A stretch of DNA of 64,000 nt. It comes from Acidobacteriota bacterium. GTDB lineage: Bacteria; Pseudomonadota; Alphaproteobacteria; Caulobacterales; Hyphomonadaceae. The notes under the pieces are model-generated. The model was not told the origin of the DNA. It was given only the letters and a program-made list of their open reading frames with translations, and did no database searches. The DNA lies in contig JADJRB010000001.1 of the NCBI GenBank assembly GCA_016712445.1, forward strand, positions 1,240,001 through 1,304,000. The letters run 5' to 3'. Position 1 is the stretch's first letter; the number at the start of each line of letters is the position of its first letter. Positions 16,109 to 24,358 of this stretch are shown here, piece after piece. The translations under genes were made by a program, and so were the position numbers.

Positions 16109-16963
16109 TCAGGTCGCGACCAGCCGATCCTCAAGGCCGTCGCGCTCCCGGCCGCCGAACACGGCCGCGAAACAGGCGACGAAGGCGCCGACCATCATGG
16201 CGAGCGCCGTGGCGACAGCGAGGGTTGCGCTGGCGGCGCGCGCCGCATCGACTTCCTCACGGGCCGTTTCACGCGCCTGTTCAATCTGGGCAAACGCCAG
16301 CTGAACGCGCGTGTCTGCCTCGGTCACGGGGATATCGGTGCGGTCGGCGACGTCGCGAACGAGCCAGGCGCGGTCTTCCGGCGTGATGGCGTCTTCATCT
16401 GCGATCGACTGCAGGATCAGCCGGCTTGCCTCTTCCCGCGATGTGGAAAGGGCCTGCGCCGGAACGCCGGGTACGCGGTAAAGATGGTCGGCGATGAGGA
16501 TGGCGGGCAAGTCGTCGGCCTCTTCCGTGCTCGCGATGGCGCTGGCTGCTCCGGCGGCGGCGACAGTCCCCACACCCGCGGCGAGCGCCGCAACGGCAAA
16601 CATGGCCGCGCTCGCCACCGCCCAGGTGAGGAACCCGTGCACAGTGTCTCGGAAATAGACCTCGTCGCCATGGATGGTCCAGCGCGGGCGCACTCGTCCG
16701 GCAATGTAGCCGCCGGCGATGGAGGCGAAGAGCTGTATGAAGATCAGCCAGACAATCGTCACGATGCCGATGGTGGCCGCCGAAAGTCCGTCGCCGGCGA
16801 AGGGCGACATCGCGCCGAAGCCAAAGGCCGATCCGAGAATGATGAGGACGACGCTGAGGCCGATGGCGGCGAATCCGCCGGCGAAGACGGCGGACCAGCT
16901 GATCGCCGGCGCGATCCAGCCTTCGCGGCTTGGGGCGGGCGAGGAAATCGAGAAGTCGGTCAT
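16109..16963 (-). CDS. Membrane protein with long soluble helical region
   Basis: A 284-aa protein with four to five spans: 'ISWSAVFAGGFAAIGLSVV', a second at about 62-88 ending 'GGYIAGRVRPRW', a third at about 113-145, and one near 245-268. Between the last two lies a soluble, Glu/Ala-rich helical segment (about 150-240). The 'W.AVFAGGF ... GGYIAGR' layout is shared with uncharacterised proteins sometimes labelled PhnA-like in rhizobia. No activity is known to me. It follows the 24-aa peptide gene by 9 bp, so they form one operon. Confidence 0.7.
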   Translation of the reverse strand: MTDFSISSPAPSREGWIAPAISWSAVFAGGFAAIGLSVVLIILGSAFGFGAMSPFAGDGLSAATIGIVTIVWLIFIQLFASIAGGYIAGRVRPRWTIHGDEVYFRDTVHGFLTWAVASAAMFAVAALAAGVGTVAAAGAASAIASTEEADDLPAILIADHLYRVPGVPAQALSTSREEASRLILQSIADEDAITPEDRAWLVRDVADRTDIPVTEADTRVQLAFAQIEQARETAREEVDAARAASATLAVATALAMMVGAFVACFAAVFGGRERDGLEDRLVAT

Positions 16964-16972
16964 CTGCAGCTC

Positions 16973-17047
16973 CTAGAAGATCAGCAACAGGAGGATGATC
17001 ACCGGGATCGGGATACCGAGGAACCAGAGTAAGATGCCTTTGCCCAT
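16973..17047 (-). CDS. 24-aa hydrophobic peptide, conserved type
   Basis: ATG at 17045-17047 encodes 'MGKGILLWFLGIPIPVIILL' plus 'LLIF' and a stop at 16973. AAGGAG sits 9 nt before the ATG. The peptide is a single membrane span with a central Pro pair. Near-identical 'GILLWxLGIPIPIIIL' peptides occur in many proteobacteria (from memory), usually unannotated because of size. Cotranscribed with the 284-aa membrane protein 9 bp downstream. Confidence 0.75.
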   Translation of the reverse strand: MGKGILLWFLGIPIPVIILLLLIF

Positions 17048-17214
17048 ATCGTCGTGCTCCTTGCCTGCGACCTCAACGCCAGACGGCAGGCAGGGTTCCG
17101 GACGGCGCTGGGCGCGGCTCCGGAAATTGCTCGACATTCCTGCCCTTGGCGGCGGCCGCGCCGCGACTTCGGGACGGCTATCGCGATGCTGCAAAGGCGC
17201 TTATTCGGACCCCG

Positions 17215-18075
17215 ATGACTGCTGCCACCTTGCCTGTCGTACTCTGCCTTGCCTCGGCCCTGACCGTGGCGGTGACGAACGTCATGGTGAAGCGCGGCGG
17301 CGATGTGCTGACGACGCGGGCGATCGTGGCGCTGGTCATGGCGCTGACCGTGTTGCCGATCGCGCCCTTCGTGCCGGCGCCGCCGCCGGAGACCTGGTGG
17401 CTGATCGCGCTTTCCATGGTGGTACACTGGTTCTACCAGTTCTGTGCCATCCGGGCCTTGCACCGGGGCGCGCTGTCGCTGGTGTTTCCGGTGATGCGCG
17501 GGCTTGGGCCGCTGGCCACCGCCGCGCTGGCTGCCGTGCTGCTGCACGAGAAGCTGGCGCTCTGGCAGGTCGCCGGGCTGGTGCTGGCGAGCCTGTCGAT
17601 CCTCGTTTTTGCCCTGCCGACCGGTGCGACCCATGAGGCGCGCCGGCTCGACCGGGCGGCGATGTTCTGGGCGATGATGACGGCCGTGGGCGTCGGCCTG
17701 TATGCGGTGGCCGACACCAAGGCGGCGCGGGCCATGCCGACGCCGTTCACCTTCATCGTGTGGCTGTTCCTGATCGACTGGATCGGGGTGACGCTGGTGC
17801 TCGCCTGGCAGCGGCGGGGCAGGGTGGTGGCAAGCCTGCGGCCGGAAATGCGCAACGGTGTCATCGGCGGCATCGCGGGCTCGGTTTCCTACGGTATGGC
17901 CATCTATGCCTATACGCTTACCGACGCCGCGATGGTGACGGCTTTGCGCGAGACCTCGGTCGTGTTCGCGGCGGGGTTCGGCGCCTGGCTGCTGAAGGAG
18001 AGCTTCGGGCGCCGGCGGATCGTGGCAGCCAGCACGCTGGCAATGGGACTGGTCCTGATGCAGGCGGCGGCCTGA
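17215..18075 (+). CDS. EamA/DMT-superfamily transporter
   Basis: A 286-aa inner-membrane protein with about ten spans arranged as two EamA repeats (about 1-135 and 145-286). 'RALHRGALSLVFPVMRGLGPL' and 'LRETSVVFAAGFGAWLLKESFGRRR', shortened here by their flanks, mark the ends of the repeats. The second carries the usual Glu of 'KE'. ATG 17215 is chosen because upstream in-frame residues are not hydrophobic. The substrate is unknown. It is divergent from the 24-aa peptide gene over a 167-bp gap in which I see no clear signal. Confidence 0.87.
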   Translation: MTAATLPVVLCLASALTVAVTNVMVKRGGDVLTTRAIVALVMALTVLPIAPFVPAPPPETWWLIALSMVVHWFYQFCAIRALHRGALSLVFPVMRGLGPLATAALAAVLLHEKLALWQVAGLVLASLSILVFALPTGATHEARRLDRAAMFWAMMTAVGVGLYAVADTKAARAMPTPFTFIVWLFLIDWIGVTLVLAWQRRGRVVASLRPEMRNGVIGGIAGSVSYGMAIYAYTLTDAAMVTALRETSVVFAAGFGAWLLKESFGRRRIVAASTLAMGLVLMQAAA

Positions 18076-18159
18076 TGCACGCACCCGCTTCCGCCGGCCT
18101 GCGATTTCGGGCAGATCACCGCCGACGTGTGGGCGCGCCCTGAGGGGCCGGGAAGCAAG

Positions 18160-18768
18160 ATGTTCCAGAAGACCATGGATTGGACGATGTCGCTGGCCGG
18201 GCGCCGGAGCGCCGAGGGCTGGCTGGCCTTTGTGGCGTTCGTGGAGAGCTCGGTATTCTTCCTGCCGGCGGAGCTGCTGTTCATCCCGATGGCGCTGGCG
18301 CGGCCGGAGCGGGCCTACCGGCTGGCGCTGATTGCCTCGGTCGGCTCTGTCTTGGGCGGCATTGCCGGGTATTACCTTGGCGCGCTGGCTTTCAACGAAC
18401 TGGCCCGGCCGATGCTGGAAGCGCTGGGCAAGCTCGACGACTTCAACCACATGCGCGCCTGCACCGGCGACGACACGATGGTGACGCTGCTGTTGACCTC
18501 CAGCCTGACGCACATTCCGCCGATGAAAGTGGTGACCATCCTTGCCGGGGCGGCGAATGTCAGCTTCGCGCTGTTTGTCGCGACCTGCATTGTCGCGCGC
18601 GGCGGCCGGTTCCTGGCGATGGCCTGGGCGCTGAACACGTATGGCGAGGCGATCCGCCATTTCATCGAGAAGCGCCTCGGCCTGATTGCAGGGGTTGGCG
18701 GCGCGGTGCTGATCGCGGCCTTCGTTGCCTACAAGATGCTGTCCGGGCACGGCGCATCGGCTTGTTAG
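18160..18768 (+). CDS. YqaA/VTT-domain membrane protein (DedA-related)
   Basis: A 202-aa protein with the VTT/SNARE-associated pattern: 'FVESSVFFLPAELLFIPMAL', a Gly-rich 'GSVLGGIAGYYLG' span, 'LTHIPPMKVVTILAGAANV' with the amphipathic re-entrant region, and a C-terminal span. It matches the YqaA branch (COG1238) rather than the longer DedA proteins. Members act in membrane homeostasis, possibly lipid flipping. ATG at 18160 has GGAAG just upstream; a GTG at 18127 would add 11 unlikely residues. Confidence 0.85.
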   Translation: MFQKTMDWTMSLAGRRSAEGWLAFVAFVESSVFFLPAELLFIPMALARPERAYRLALIASVGSVLGGIAGYYLGALAFNELARPMLEALGKLDDFNHMRACTGDDTMVTLLLTSSLTHIPPMKVVTILAGAANVSFALFVATCIVARGGRFLAMAWALNTYGEAIRHFIEKRLGLIAGVGGAVLIAAFVAYKMLSGHGASAC

Positions 18769-18811
18769 GCGGCTGATGCCAAACCGGCACGGCGCATGCT
18801 AGGGCGGGAAG

Positions 18812-20272
18812 ATGAGCCTGTCGCGTCATCTGGCCGGATACCTCCCCGTAAACCTTGCCAGCGGGCTTGCCTCGTTCGGCGCGGTCTATGTGTTCACGCG
18901 CGTGCTCGGCGCGGAGGAGTACGGCGTTTACGCGCTGATGCTGTGGGCCATGGCGATGATCCACACGGTCAGCCTGACCTGGGTCGAGGCGGCGGCCTAC
19001 CGGTTCACGGCGGACGCAGAAGCGTCCGGCACGCTGGCCGACCACTATGCCACGGCGGCGAGCCTCATGCTGAAGGCGCTGGTGATTGCGCTGGGGCTGG
19101 CGGGGCTGGTCTGGTTCGGCCTTCGGGGGCTGCCGCACTATGCCGCGACGATGCCCGGGATCGCGGCGCTCCTGCCGCTGAACCTCGTGGTGCAGGTGGC
19201 GCTTCAGGCGCACAAGGCGGGGCTGCGGGTGCGCCGGTATGCGTTCACCGAAACATTCCGCCTGCTGACGGGTTTTGCGCTCGGCGCACTGGTCGCCCTG
19301 AAAACCGGGCTCGGCGCTGCGGCGCCCTTCGCTGGCCTGGCGGGCGCAGCTTTCCTCATGGCCCTGCGTGAAGGCGTCTGGCTCGCGGGCGCGGCGCGCG
19401 GTGGGCGCACGACGCGGGCAAAGGAAAAGGCCTGGGCAGCTTACGGCCTGCCGGTCGCGGCGGCCTTGATCCTCGACCTCGTCGTCTCCGGTATCGACCG
19501 GCCGATGATCGCGGCCCTGATGCCGGAGGGCGAGGCGGCCGTCGGCGCCTATGCTGCGGGCTACGGGGTGGCCGACAAGACCGTGCTGTTGCTGTGCGCC
19601 TGGGCCGCCATGGCGGGCAGCCCGCTGGTAATGGCGGCGTACGAGCGGGGAGGGAGCGCGGCAGCCGCAGAGGCGGCGCGCGGATTGATTCGTACACTGT
19701 TGTTCGTCGGTATTCCTGCCGCGGTGGGCATCGCGCTCGTCGCCCGCCCGCTGGGAGAGGCGATGATCGGCGAAGCGGTGCGCGCGCAGGCTATTGCGAT
19801 CATGCCCTGGATTGCGGCGTCCGGGCTGCTGAACGGCTTGCTGATCCATTATTTCGCCGAAGCCTTCCAGCTGGCGCGGCGCACGCACGAGCGCGCGATC
19901 CTGATGCTCGTGCCGGCGGCGGTGAACGTCGTGCTGAACTTCCTGCTGATCCCGCACTTCGGCTTGATGGGCGCGGTGGCGGCAACGCTCGTCTGCTACG
20001 CAACCGGCGTCCTCCTGCTTGCGCTCGCCGGGCGCCGGCATGTTGCGCTGCCCGTGCCTGTGGGCGACCTTGCGCGCATCGGTCTTGCCGCGCTCGCCAT
20101 GTGGCCGGTGGTCTGGATGCTTCCGGACCTTGGCGGCTGGTCAGAGCTGCTGCTGAAGGCCGGGGCAGGGGCACTTGCCTATGCGGCTGCGGCGCTGGTG
20201 CTTGATGCTGGCGGCGCGCGGACGATCGTGCGAGACAGGCTCGGCAAAACCGGAACCCCGCCTGCAACGTAG
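18812..20272 (+). CDS. Polysaccharide flippase-like (MOP superfamily) membrane protein
   Basis: A 486-aa protein with 12-14 predicted spans. The start 'LPVNLASGLASFGAVYVFTR' and 'LGAEEYGVYALML' are the usual N-terminus of Wzx/oligosaccharide flippase proteins, and 'NVVLNFLLIPHFGLMGAV' near residue 375-395 is the conserved MOP block. It likely moves a lipid-linked saccharide across the inner membrane. No glycosyltransferases lie next to it, so the saccharide is not defined. It is followed 8 bp later by the yciB-like gene on the same strand. Confidence 0.85.
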   Translation: MSLSRHLAGYLPVNLASGLASFGAVYVFTRVLGAEEYGVYALMLWAMAMIHTVSLTWVEAAAYRFTADAEASGTLADHYATAASLMLKALVIALGLAGLVWFGLRGLPHYAATMPGIAALLPLNLVVQVALQAHKAGLRVRRYAFTETFRLLTGFALGALVALKTGLGAAAPFAGLAGAAFLMALREGVWLAGAARGGRTTRAKEKAWAAYGLPVAAALILDLVVSGIDRPMIAALMPEGEAAVGAYAAGYGVADKTVLLLCAWAAMAGSPLVMAAYERGGSAAAAEAARGLIRTLLFVGIPAAVGIALVARPLGEAMIGEAVRAQAIAIMPWIAASGLLNGLLIHYFAEAFQLARRTHERAILMLVPAAVNVVLNFLLIPHFGLMGAVAATLVCYATGVLLLALAGRRHVALPVPVGDLARIGLAALAMWPVVWMLPDLGGWSELLLKAGAGALAYAAAALVLDAGGARTIVRDRLGKTGTPPAT

Positions 20273-20280
20273 GAAGTGGC

Positions 20281-21015
20281 ATGACTGACACATCGAAACC
20301 CGACAGCGACCTCGGCGCAGCGGCCGGCAAGGCAAACCAGCTCTGGGGCGACTTCGTTCCGGTGATCGCGTTCGTGCTCGTCTACAACGTTTTCCGGCGC
20401 GTCGAGCTGCTGGACGGTCTGATCAACAAGGACACCGCAATCTTCTGGGCCACGGGCGCGCTGCTCGCGCTGATGCTGGGCTTTCTCGCGAAGCAGGTGA
20501 TCAGCCGCCAGCCGGTGTCGCAGATCATGCTGTTTTCTTCCGGCATCGTTGCCGGTTTCGGCCTGATTGGCATCCTGCTCCAGGAGAAGGCCTTCATCTA
20601 TGTGAAGCCGACGATCCAGCAGCTGTTCATGGCGGTGATGATCTTCGTGCCGTTGCTGTTTGGCCGTAACATCTGGAAATCGCTGTTCTCGAAAGTGTTC
20701 GACCTGCCGGATTTCGCCTGGCGCACGCTTGCCATCCGCTGGGGCTTCTTCTTCATCGCGATGGCCCTCTGGAACGAGTACCTGTGGCGCACGTATGCGC
20801 CGGGCTTCGACGTGCCGCTGGTGATGGCGGGCATTCCGGTCGCGCCGGCCGGCGCCTATGAATTCCTTGGGCTGACATTCGGTGCGAAAGATGCCGAGGA
20901 TGTGTGGGCCAACTGGAAACTCGGCAACATGGTGATCGTGCTGATCTTCGGCGCGCTCAACACGCCCTACACGCTGAAACACATGCGCGAGCCGGAAGGC
21001 GAAGCCGCCGCCTAG
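20281..21015 (+). CDS. yciB: Inner-membrane protein YciB/IspZ (septation protein A family)
   Basis: A 244-aa protein with five to six spans. 'KANQLWGDFVPVIAFVLVYN', 'INKDTAIFWATGALL', 'FGRNIWKSLFSKVFDLPDF' and 'WNEYLWRTY' reproduce the YciB/IspZ order; Shigella IspZ is needed for intracellular spread and septation, and E. coli YciB links envelope synthesis and division. A C-terminal extension (about residues 180-244) goes beyond the E. coli length of 179. It follows the flippase gene by 8 bp and interlocks stop codons with the Nudix gene through CTAG at 21012-21015. Confidence 0.85.
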   Translation: MTDTSKPDSDLGAAAGKANQLWGDFVPVIAFVLVYNVFRRVELLDGLINKDTAIFWATGALLALMLGFLAKQVISRQPVSQIMLFSSGIVAGFGLIGILLQEKAFIYVKPTIQQLFMAVMIFVPLLFGRNIWKSLFSKVFDLPDFAWRTLAIRWGFFFIAMALWNEYLWRTYAPGFDVPLVMAGIPVAPAGAYEFLGLTFGAKDAEDVWANWKLGNMVIVLIFGALNTPYTLKHMREPEGEAAA

Positions 21016-21563
21016 CGCGTCAGCTTGTCGGTGCCGGGCGGATTTGCGAACGGCGCGAACGAATCCTGTCCGCGCGTTTCGGCAAAGTGGGTGAGCGCCC
21101 AGACGACCGTGGGGAACGCCAGCTGCGACCACGGAATGTCCTTCCATTCCACCAGCATCACTTCTTCGCTTTCCGGACCCGGCGCGATCTCTGACCTGAG
21201 TTCGGCGCGAAACATCACCTGCACCTGCGCGATGCGGGGTACGGAGTAAACCGCCAGCAGCCGGTCGATGGCGATCTCGGCACAGGCTTCCTCGCGTGCC
21301 TCGCGCATGGCGCCTTCCTCGACGCTCTCGCCCTCCTCCATGAAACCTGCCGGGAGCGTCCAGAAACCCTTGCGGGGTTCGATCGCGCGTTTGCACAGGA
21401 GGATGCGCTCACCTTGCGTGACGACCGAGCCGACAACGATCTTCGGGTTCACATAGTCCACGAAGTTGCAGCGGTTACAGATACGCCGTACCCTGTCATC
21501 TCCTTCCGGAACGGCCAGTCGAAAATCTTCATGCTGGAAAGGAGTTGGCAATTGATCAGTCAT
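21012..21563 (-). CDS. Nudix hydrolase with N-terminal zinc knuckle
   Basis: A 183-aa pyrophosphohydrolase. A CxxC knuckle (C29, C32 in 'RICNRCNFVDYVNP') precedes the Nudix box: G73, E79, R87-E88 and E91-E92 are in register ('GFMEEGE ... REAREE'), but the late box glycine is Cys94. This layout occurs in ADP-ribose/NAD-type Nudix enzymes, although the substrate is not fixed by the motif. Given four NAD-related genes in the window the possibility of NAD or ADP-ribose as substrate is worth noting, but it is inference. Confidence 0.87.
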   Translation of the reverse strand: MTDQLPTPFQHEDFRLAVPEGDDRVRRICNRCNFVDYVNPKIVVGSVVTQGERILLCKRAIEPRKGFWTLPAGFMEEGESVEEGAMREAREEACAEIAIDRLLAVYSVPRIAQVQVMFRAELRSEIAPGPESEEVMLVEWKDIPWSQLAFPTVVWALTHFAETRGQDSFAPFANPPGTDKLTR

Positions 21564-21708
21564 CCAATCTTTATCCTGTCGCCTGTATGGGGAATGCGTT
21601 TGATCCGCCTACGGGGTTCTTGTTTAACGCCCCCAAAGTGGATCGGCCCTGTTCAACACCCCTCGTCTTTCACCGAATCCCATCTTTAGCAAAACGGAAA
21701 CCAACACC

Positions 21709-22242
21709 ATGGCCTTCAACCTCAACGCCTCGCCCAGCCACCTCCTGCACCGCGCCCAGCAGATCGCCGCCAACCACTCGGCCGCTGCCCTGAAAACGGC
21801 CGGTCTCACGCTGCGCCAGTTCTCTGTCCTCGCTGCCCTCTCGGGCAACGAAGGTGTCAGCCAGTCCGATCTTGTCAATGCCACCGGCGTTGACCGCTCG
21901 ACCCTCGCCGACATGGTCGCCCGCATGGAAGCCGGCGGCATGATCAAGCGCTCCGACTCGAAAACGGATGCCCGCGCCAAGTCGGTCAGCCTCACCGTCA
22001 AAGGCAAGAAAGCCTATGACAAAGCCCTGCCGGCTGTCTCGAAAGCTGACGCTGCCCTGTTCGCCACGCTCGCCAAGGCGAAGCAGGACGCCCTGATGCA
22101 AGGCCTCGGCGGCCTCGTCGAAGACGCCGAGAAGAAAGAAGCTGCTCCGGCGCCGAAAGCCAAGAAAGCTCCGGCCAAGGCTGCTCCGAAAAAAGCGCCT
22201 GCCAAGGCTGCCAAAAAGGCTCCGGCCAAGAAGAAGAAATAA
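21709..22242 (+). CDS. MarR-type regulator with histone H1-like tail
   Basis: A 177-aa protein in two parts. Residues 1-140 are a MarR winged helix: 'AGLTLRQFSVLAALSG', recognition helix 'SQSDLVNATGVDRSTLADMV', wing 'SDSKTDARAKSVSLTVKGK'. Residues 141-177 are a low-complexity tail with 15 Lys in 37 residues and repeated 'KKAPAK' units, like histone H1 or the tails of alphaproteobacterial DNA-binding proteins. The tail should raise non-specific DNA affinity or condense DNA. A strong terminator follows 28 bp after the stop. Confidence 0.85.
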   Translation: MAFNLNASPSHLLHRAQQIAANHSAAALKTAGLTLRQFSVLAALSGNEGVSQSDLVNATGVDRSTLADMVARMEAGGMIKRSDSKTDARAKSVSLTVKGKKAYDKALPAVSKADAALFATLAKAKQDALMQGLGGLVEDAEKKEAAPAPKAKKAPAKAAPKKAPAKAAKKAPAKKKK

Positions 22243-22266
22243 GCTCCGCTTTCCAGCGAAGCCGGA

Positions 22267-22788
22267 TTACAAGCGAGGCGCCAAAAGCGCCTCGCTTATT
22301 TTTTGCAGCGAGGTTTCATCCAGCGGGCCGTTGATGTGCAGCACGATCTCGCCGTCGCCGGAGATCACGAAGGTTTCCGGCACGCCGGTCAGTCCGAAGT
22401 CGAGCCCGCCGCGGCCTTCCGGATCGAGGGCGACGACGGCGAAGGGATTGCCGAGGCGCTGAAGGAAGTCGTCGCCGTTTTCCGGCGTGTCCTTGTAGAG
22501 GATGCCGTAGAGCTTGTCGGGATGGGCCGCGCCGAGTTCCAGCAGGAAGGGGTGTTCCGCTTCGCACGGCGCGCACCAGCTGGCGAACAGGTTGACGATC
22601 ACCGCCTCGCCGCCGGGCGGCGGCGCGAAAGAAACTTCTCCGCCCTCCCTCAGTTCAAACACGAACGACGGCGCGGCGCGCGAGATGCGCTCGAACTCAC
22701 CCTTTTCCGGGTTCAGCATGCGCCAGGCCCCGAGCACGCCGAACAGGAGCAGCGCGGCGACGGGCAGGGCGAACACCCAGCGCGTCAT
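22267..22788 (-). CDS. ccmG: Cytochrome c maturation thiol:disulfide protein
   Basis: A 173-aa membrane-anchored periplasmic thioredoxin-fold protein (DsbE/CcmG). One N-terminal anchor (about 5-24), then the thioredoxin domain with W71-C72-A-P-C75 in 'FASWCAPCEAE' and the CcmG-typical 'GVPETFVISGDGEI'. It reduces apocytochrome c thiols before haem attachment. It is last in the ccmABCDG string and overlaps ccmD by ATGA. Its final codons double as the hairpin terminator of the convergent MarR gene. Confidence 0.93.
   Translation of the reverse strand: MTRWVFALPVAALLLFGVLGAWRMLNPEKGEFERISRAAPSFVFELREGGEVSFAPPPGGEAVIVNLFASWCAPCEAEHPFLLELGAAHPDKLYGILYKDTPENGDDFLQRLGNPFAVVALDPEGRGGLDFGLTGVPETFVISGDGEIVLHINGPLDETSLQKISEALLAPRL
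22271..22304 (+). terminator. Terminator of the MarR gene, embedded in ccmG
   Basis: AAGCGAGGCGC (22271-22281) pairs perfectly with GCGCCTCGCTT (22287-22297), loop CAAAA, followed by ATTTTTT. The T-run is only on the plus strand, so it serves the MarR transcript. The entire element lies inside the last 12-13 codons of the opposing ccmG gene, which ends at 22267. Confidence 0.88.
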
Positions 22789-22937
22789 GGCGCGGTCTTG
22801 TCCGTCTCGAGCGCCGCGAGCCGTTTGCGGGCGGCGCGCGCCGCGAGCATCACTTGCGCGGTCGCGGCGAGGATCAGCACGGCGCCGATCGCGTAGCAGG
22901 CCCAGATATAGGCGGCGTTCTTGTCAAACTCGGGCAA
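22785..22937 (-). CDS. ccmD: Haem exporter accessory protein CcmD
   Basis: A 50-aa protein from a TTG start at 22937, reading (M)PEFDKNAAYIWACYAIG then one span and a basic 'AARAARKRLAALE' end. This is the CcmD layout of a short periplasmic N-terminus, one helix and a charged cytoplasmic tail. GGAGG 7 nt upstream overlaps the ccmC stop codon; an ATG nearer that stop is out of frame and ends after six codons. CcmD helps release holo-CcmE from CcmC. Confidence 0.85.
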   Translation of the reverse strand: MPEFDKNAAYIWACYAIGAVLILAATAQVMLAARAARKRLAALETDKTAP

Positions 22938-22940
22938 GCG

Positions 22941-23672
22941 TCATCCTCCTTCCAGCGCCTCGGCGCGCAGCCGGGCGATCCGCCGCTCGCGGATTTCCGT
23001 GCGCATGGATGTCAGCACCAGTCCGCCGAACAGGAAGGAGTGGCCAAGCGCGCTTACCAGAAGCGGCCAGAGATACACGGCGGCCATCTTCGGGCCGTCC
23101 GCCGTGATCACGCTGGCATCCTGGTGGAGCGAGGTGAACAGGTCGACCGAGAACTTGATCAGCGGCACGTTGAGCGCGCCGATCATGGCGAGGATCGCGC
23201 CGGCGCGGGCCGCTTTCTGGCGGGTGTCCATGGCGGCGCGCAGGGCCATGTATCCGAGGAAGAGGAAAAACAGGAACAGCACGGACATCATCCGTGCATC
23301 GTCCCATTGCCACCAGGTGCCCCAGGTCGGCTTGCCCCAGATCGAGCCGGTGGCGAGGCAGAGCGCGGTCCAGGTGGCGCCGAGCGGCGCGATCGACTTG
23401 GCGGCGATGTCGGCGACCTCGTGACGCCAGACGAACCAGACAAAGCTGGCGACCGCGAGCGCCGAATAGCTCGCCATGGCAAGCCAGGCGGCGGGGACGT
23501 GCACGAACATCACGCGCATGATGTCGCCGCCCTGGTATTCGTCCTTCGGCACGATCCACAGGCCCTGCCAGAGGCCCCAGGCGATGCACAGCGCGCCGGC
23601 GGCATAGAAGACCGGCGCCAGCCAGTCAGACAAGCGCAGGAATTTGTGGGGGTTGGCGAAGTAGGACCACAT
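22941..23672 (-). CDS. ccmC: Haem exporter subunit CcmC
   Basis: A 243-aa six-span inner-membrane protein of the haem-handling family. The tryptophan-rich signature 'WGKPTWGTWWQWDDAR' lies at about residues 119-134, with flanking His residues ('FVHVPAAW', 'SLHQDAS') that ligate haem. It loads haem onto CcmE in the periplasm. It sits between ccmB (20 bp upstream) and ccmD in one operon. Length and order match other alphaproteobacteria. Confidence 0.95.
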   Translation of the reverse strand: MWSYFANPHKFLRLSDWLAPVFYAAGALCIAWGLWQGLWIVPKDEYQGGDIMRVMFVHVPAAWLAMASYSALAVASFVWFVWRHEVADIAAKSIAPLGATWTALCLATGSIWGKPTWGTWWQWDDARMMSVLFLFFLFLGYMALRAAMDTRQKAARAGAILAMIGALNVPLIKFSVDLFTSLHQDASVITADGPKMAAVYLWPLLVSALGHSFLFGGLVLTSMRTEIRERRIARLRAEALEGG

Positions 23673-23692
23673 GGAACTGACCTAGCGCTCCC

Positions 23693-24358
23693 TCAGTCTG
23701 CCGCCAAGCGCAGGGCAGCGGCCATGGCATAGGGCGCAACAGCGCAGGCGAAGAGGGTGGAGGCGGCCAGGAACAGCGGTGCGCCGGCCGATCCTGGCCC
23801 GCCGGTCATCGCGAGCGCGCCGAAGATCGCGGTCGGAACATAAAGGGGAAGGGCGATCAGCGAGATCAGCAGGCCGCCCCGCCGCACAGTGGCCGACAGG
23901 GCTGCGCCCGCGCCGCCCCAGAAGAAGAAGGCAAGGCTGCCGAGGGCGTAGAGGCCGGCATTCACGAGCAGGCTGGCGTCGGCCTTGGCCTGGAACATCA
24001 GGGCGAGCACGGGGGAGAACAGGGCAAGCGGCAGGCCGGCGGCCAGCCAGTGCGCGAGCGTCTTGGCCGCCGCGATGGCCGAGACCGGCGCGCCGGACTG
24101 CAGCCAGAGGTCGAGGGTGCCGTCTTCAGTGTCGGCCTGGAAGATCCGCTCCAGGGTGACGAGACTCGACAGGGCCAGCGCGACCCAGACGATCCCCGGG
24201 CCAACAGCGCGCAGCGTGTTGCCGTCCGTACCGATACCGAGCGGGACGAGTACCGCTGCTCCGCCGAGGAAGCCCAGCGGCAGCAGCGCGCCCGCACCGC
24301 CCGCCCAGGCTTCGCCCAGCGCCTGCCGGAAGGCGGCCAGAAGGGGGGCGGGCGTCAA
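23693..24358 (-). CDS. ccmB: Haem exporter subunit CcmB
   Basis: A 221-aa membrane protein with six spans. 'FRQALGEAWAGGAGALLPLGF' at the start and 'DGTLDLWLQSGAPVSAIAAAK' near residue 75-95 are the CcmB landmarks; the latter is the cytoplasmic loop that meets the ATPase. It is the permease part of the CcmAB complex that recycles CcmE. It overlaps ccmA by ATGA at 24355-24358 and precedes ccmC by 20 bp. Confidence 0.93.
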   Translation of the reverse strand: MTPAPLLAAFRQALGEAWAGGAGALLPLGFLGGAAVLVPLGIGTDGNTLRAVGPGIVWVALALSSLVTLERIFQADTEDGTLDLWLQSGAPVSAIAAAKTLAHWLAAGLPLALFSPVLALMFQAKADASLLVNAGLYALGSLAFFFWGGAGAALSATVRRGGLLISLIALPLYVPTAIFGALAMTGGPGSAGAPLFLAASTLFACAVAPYAMAAALRLAAD

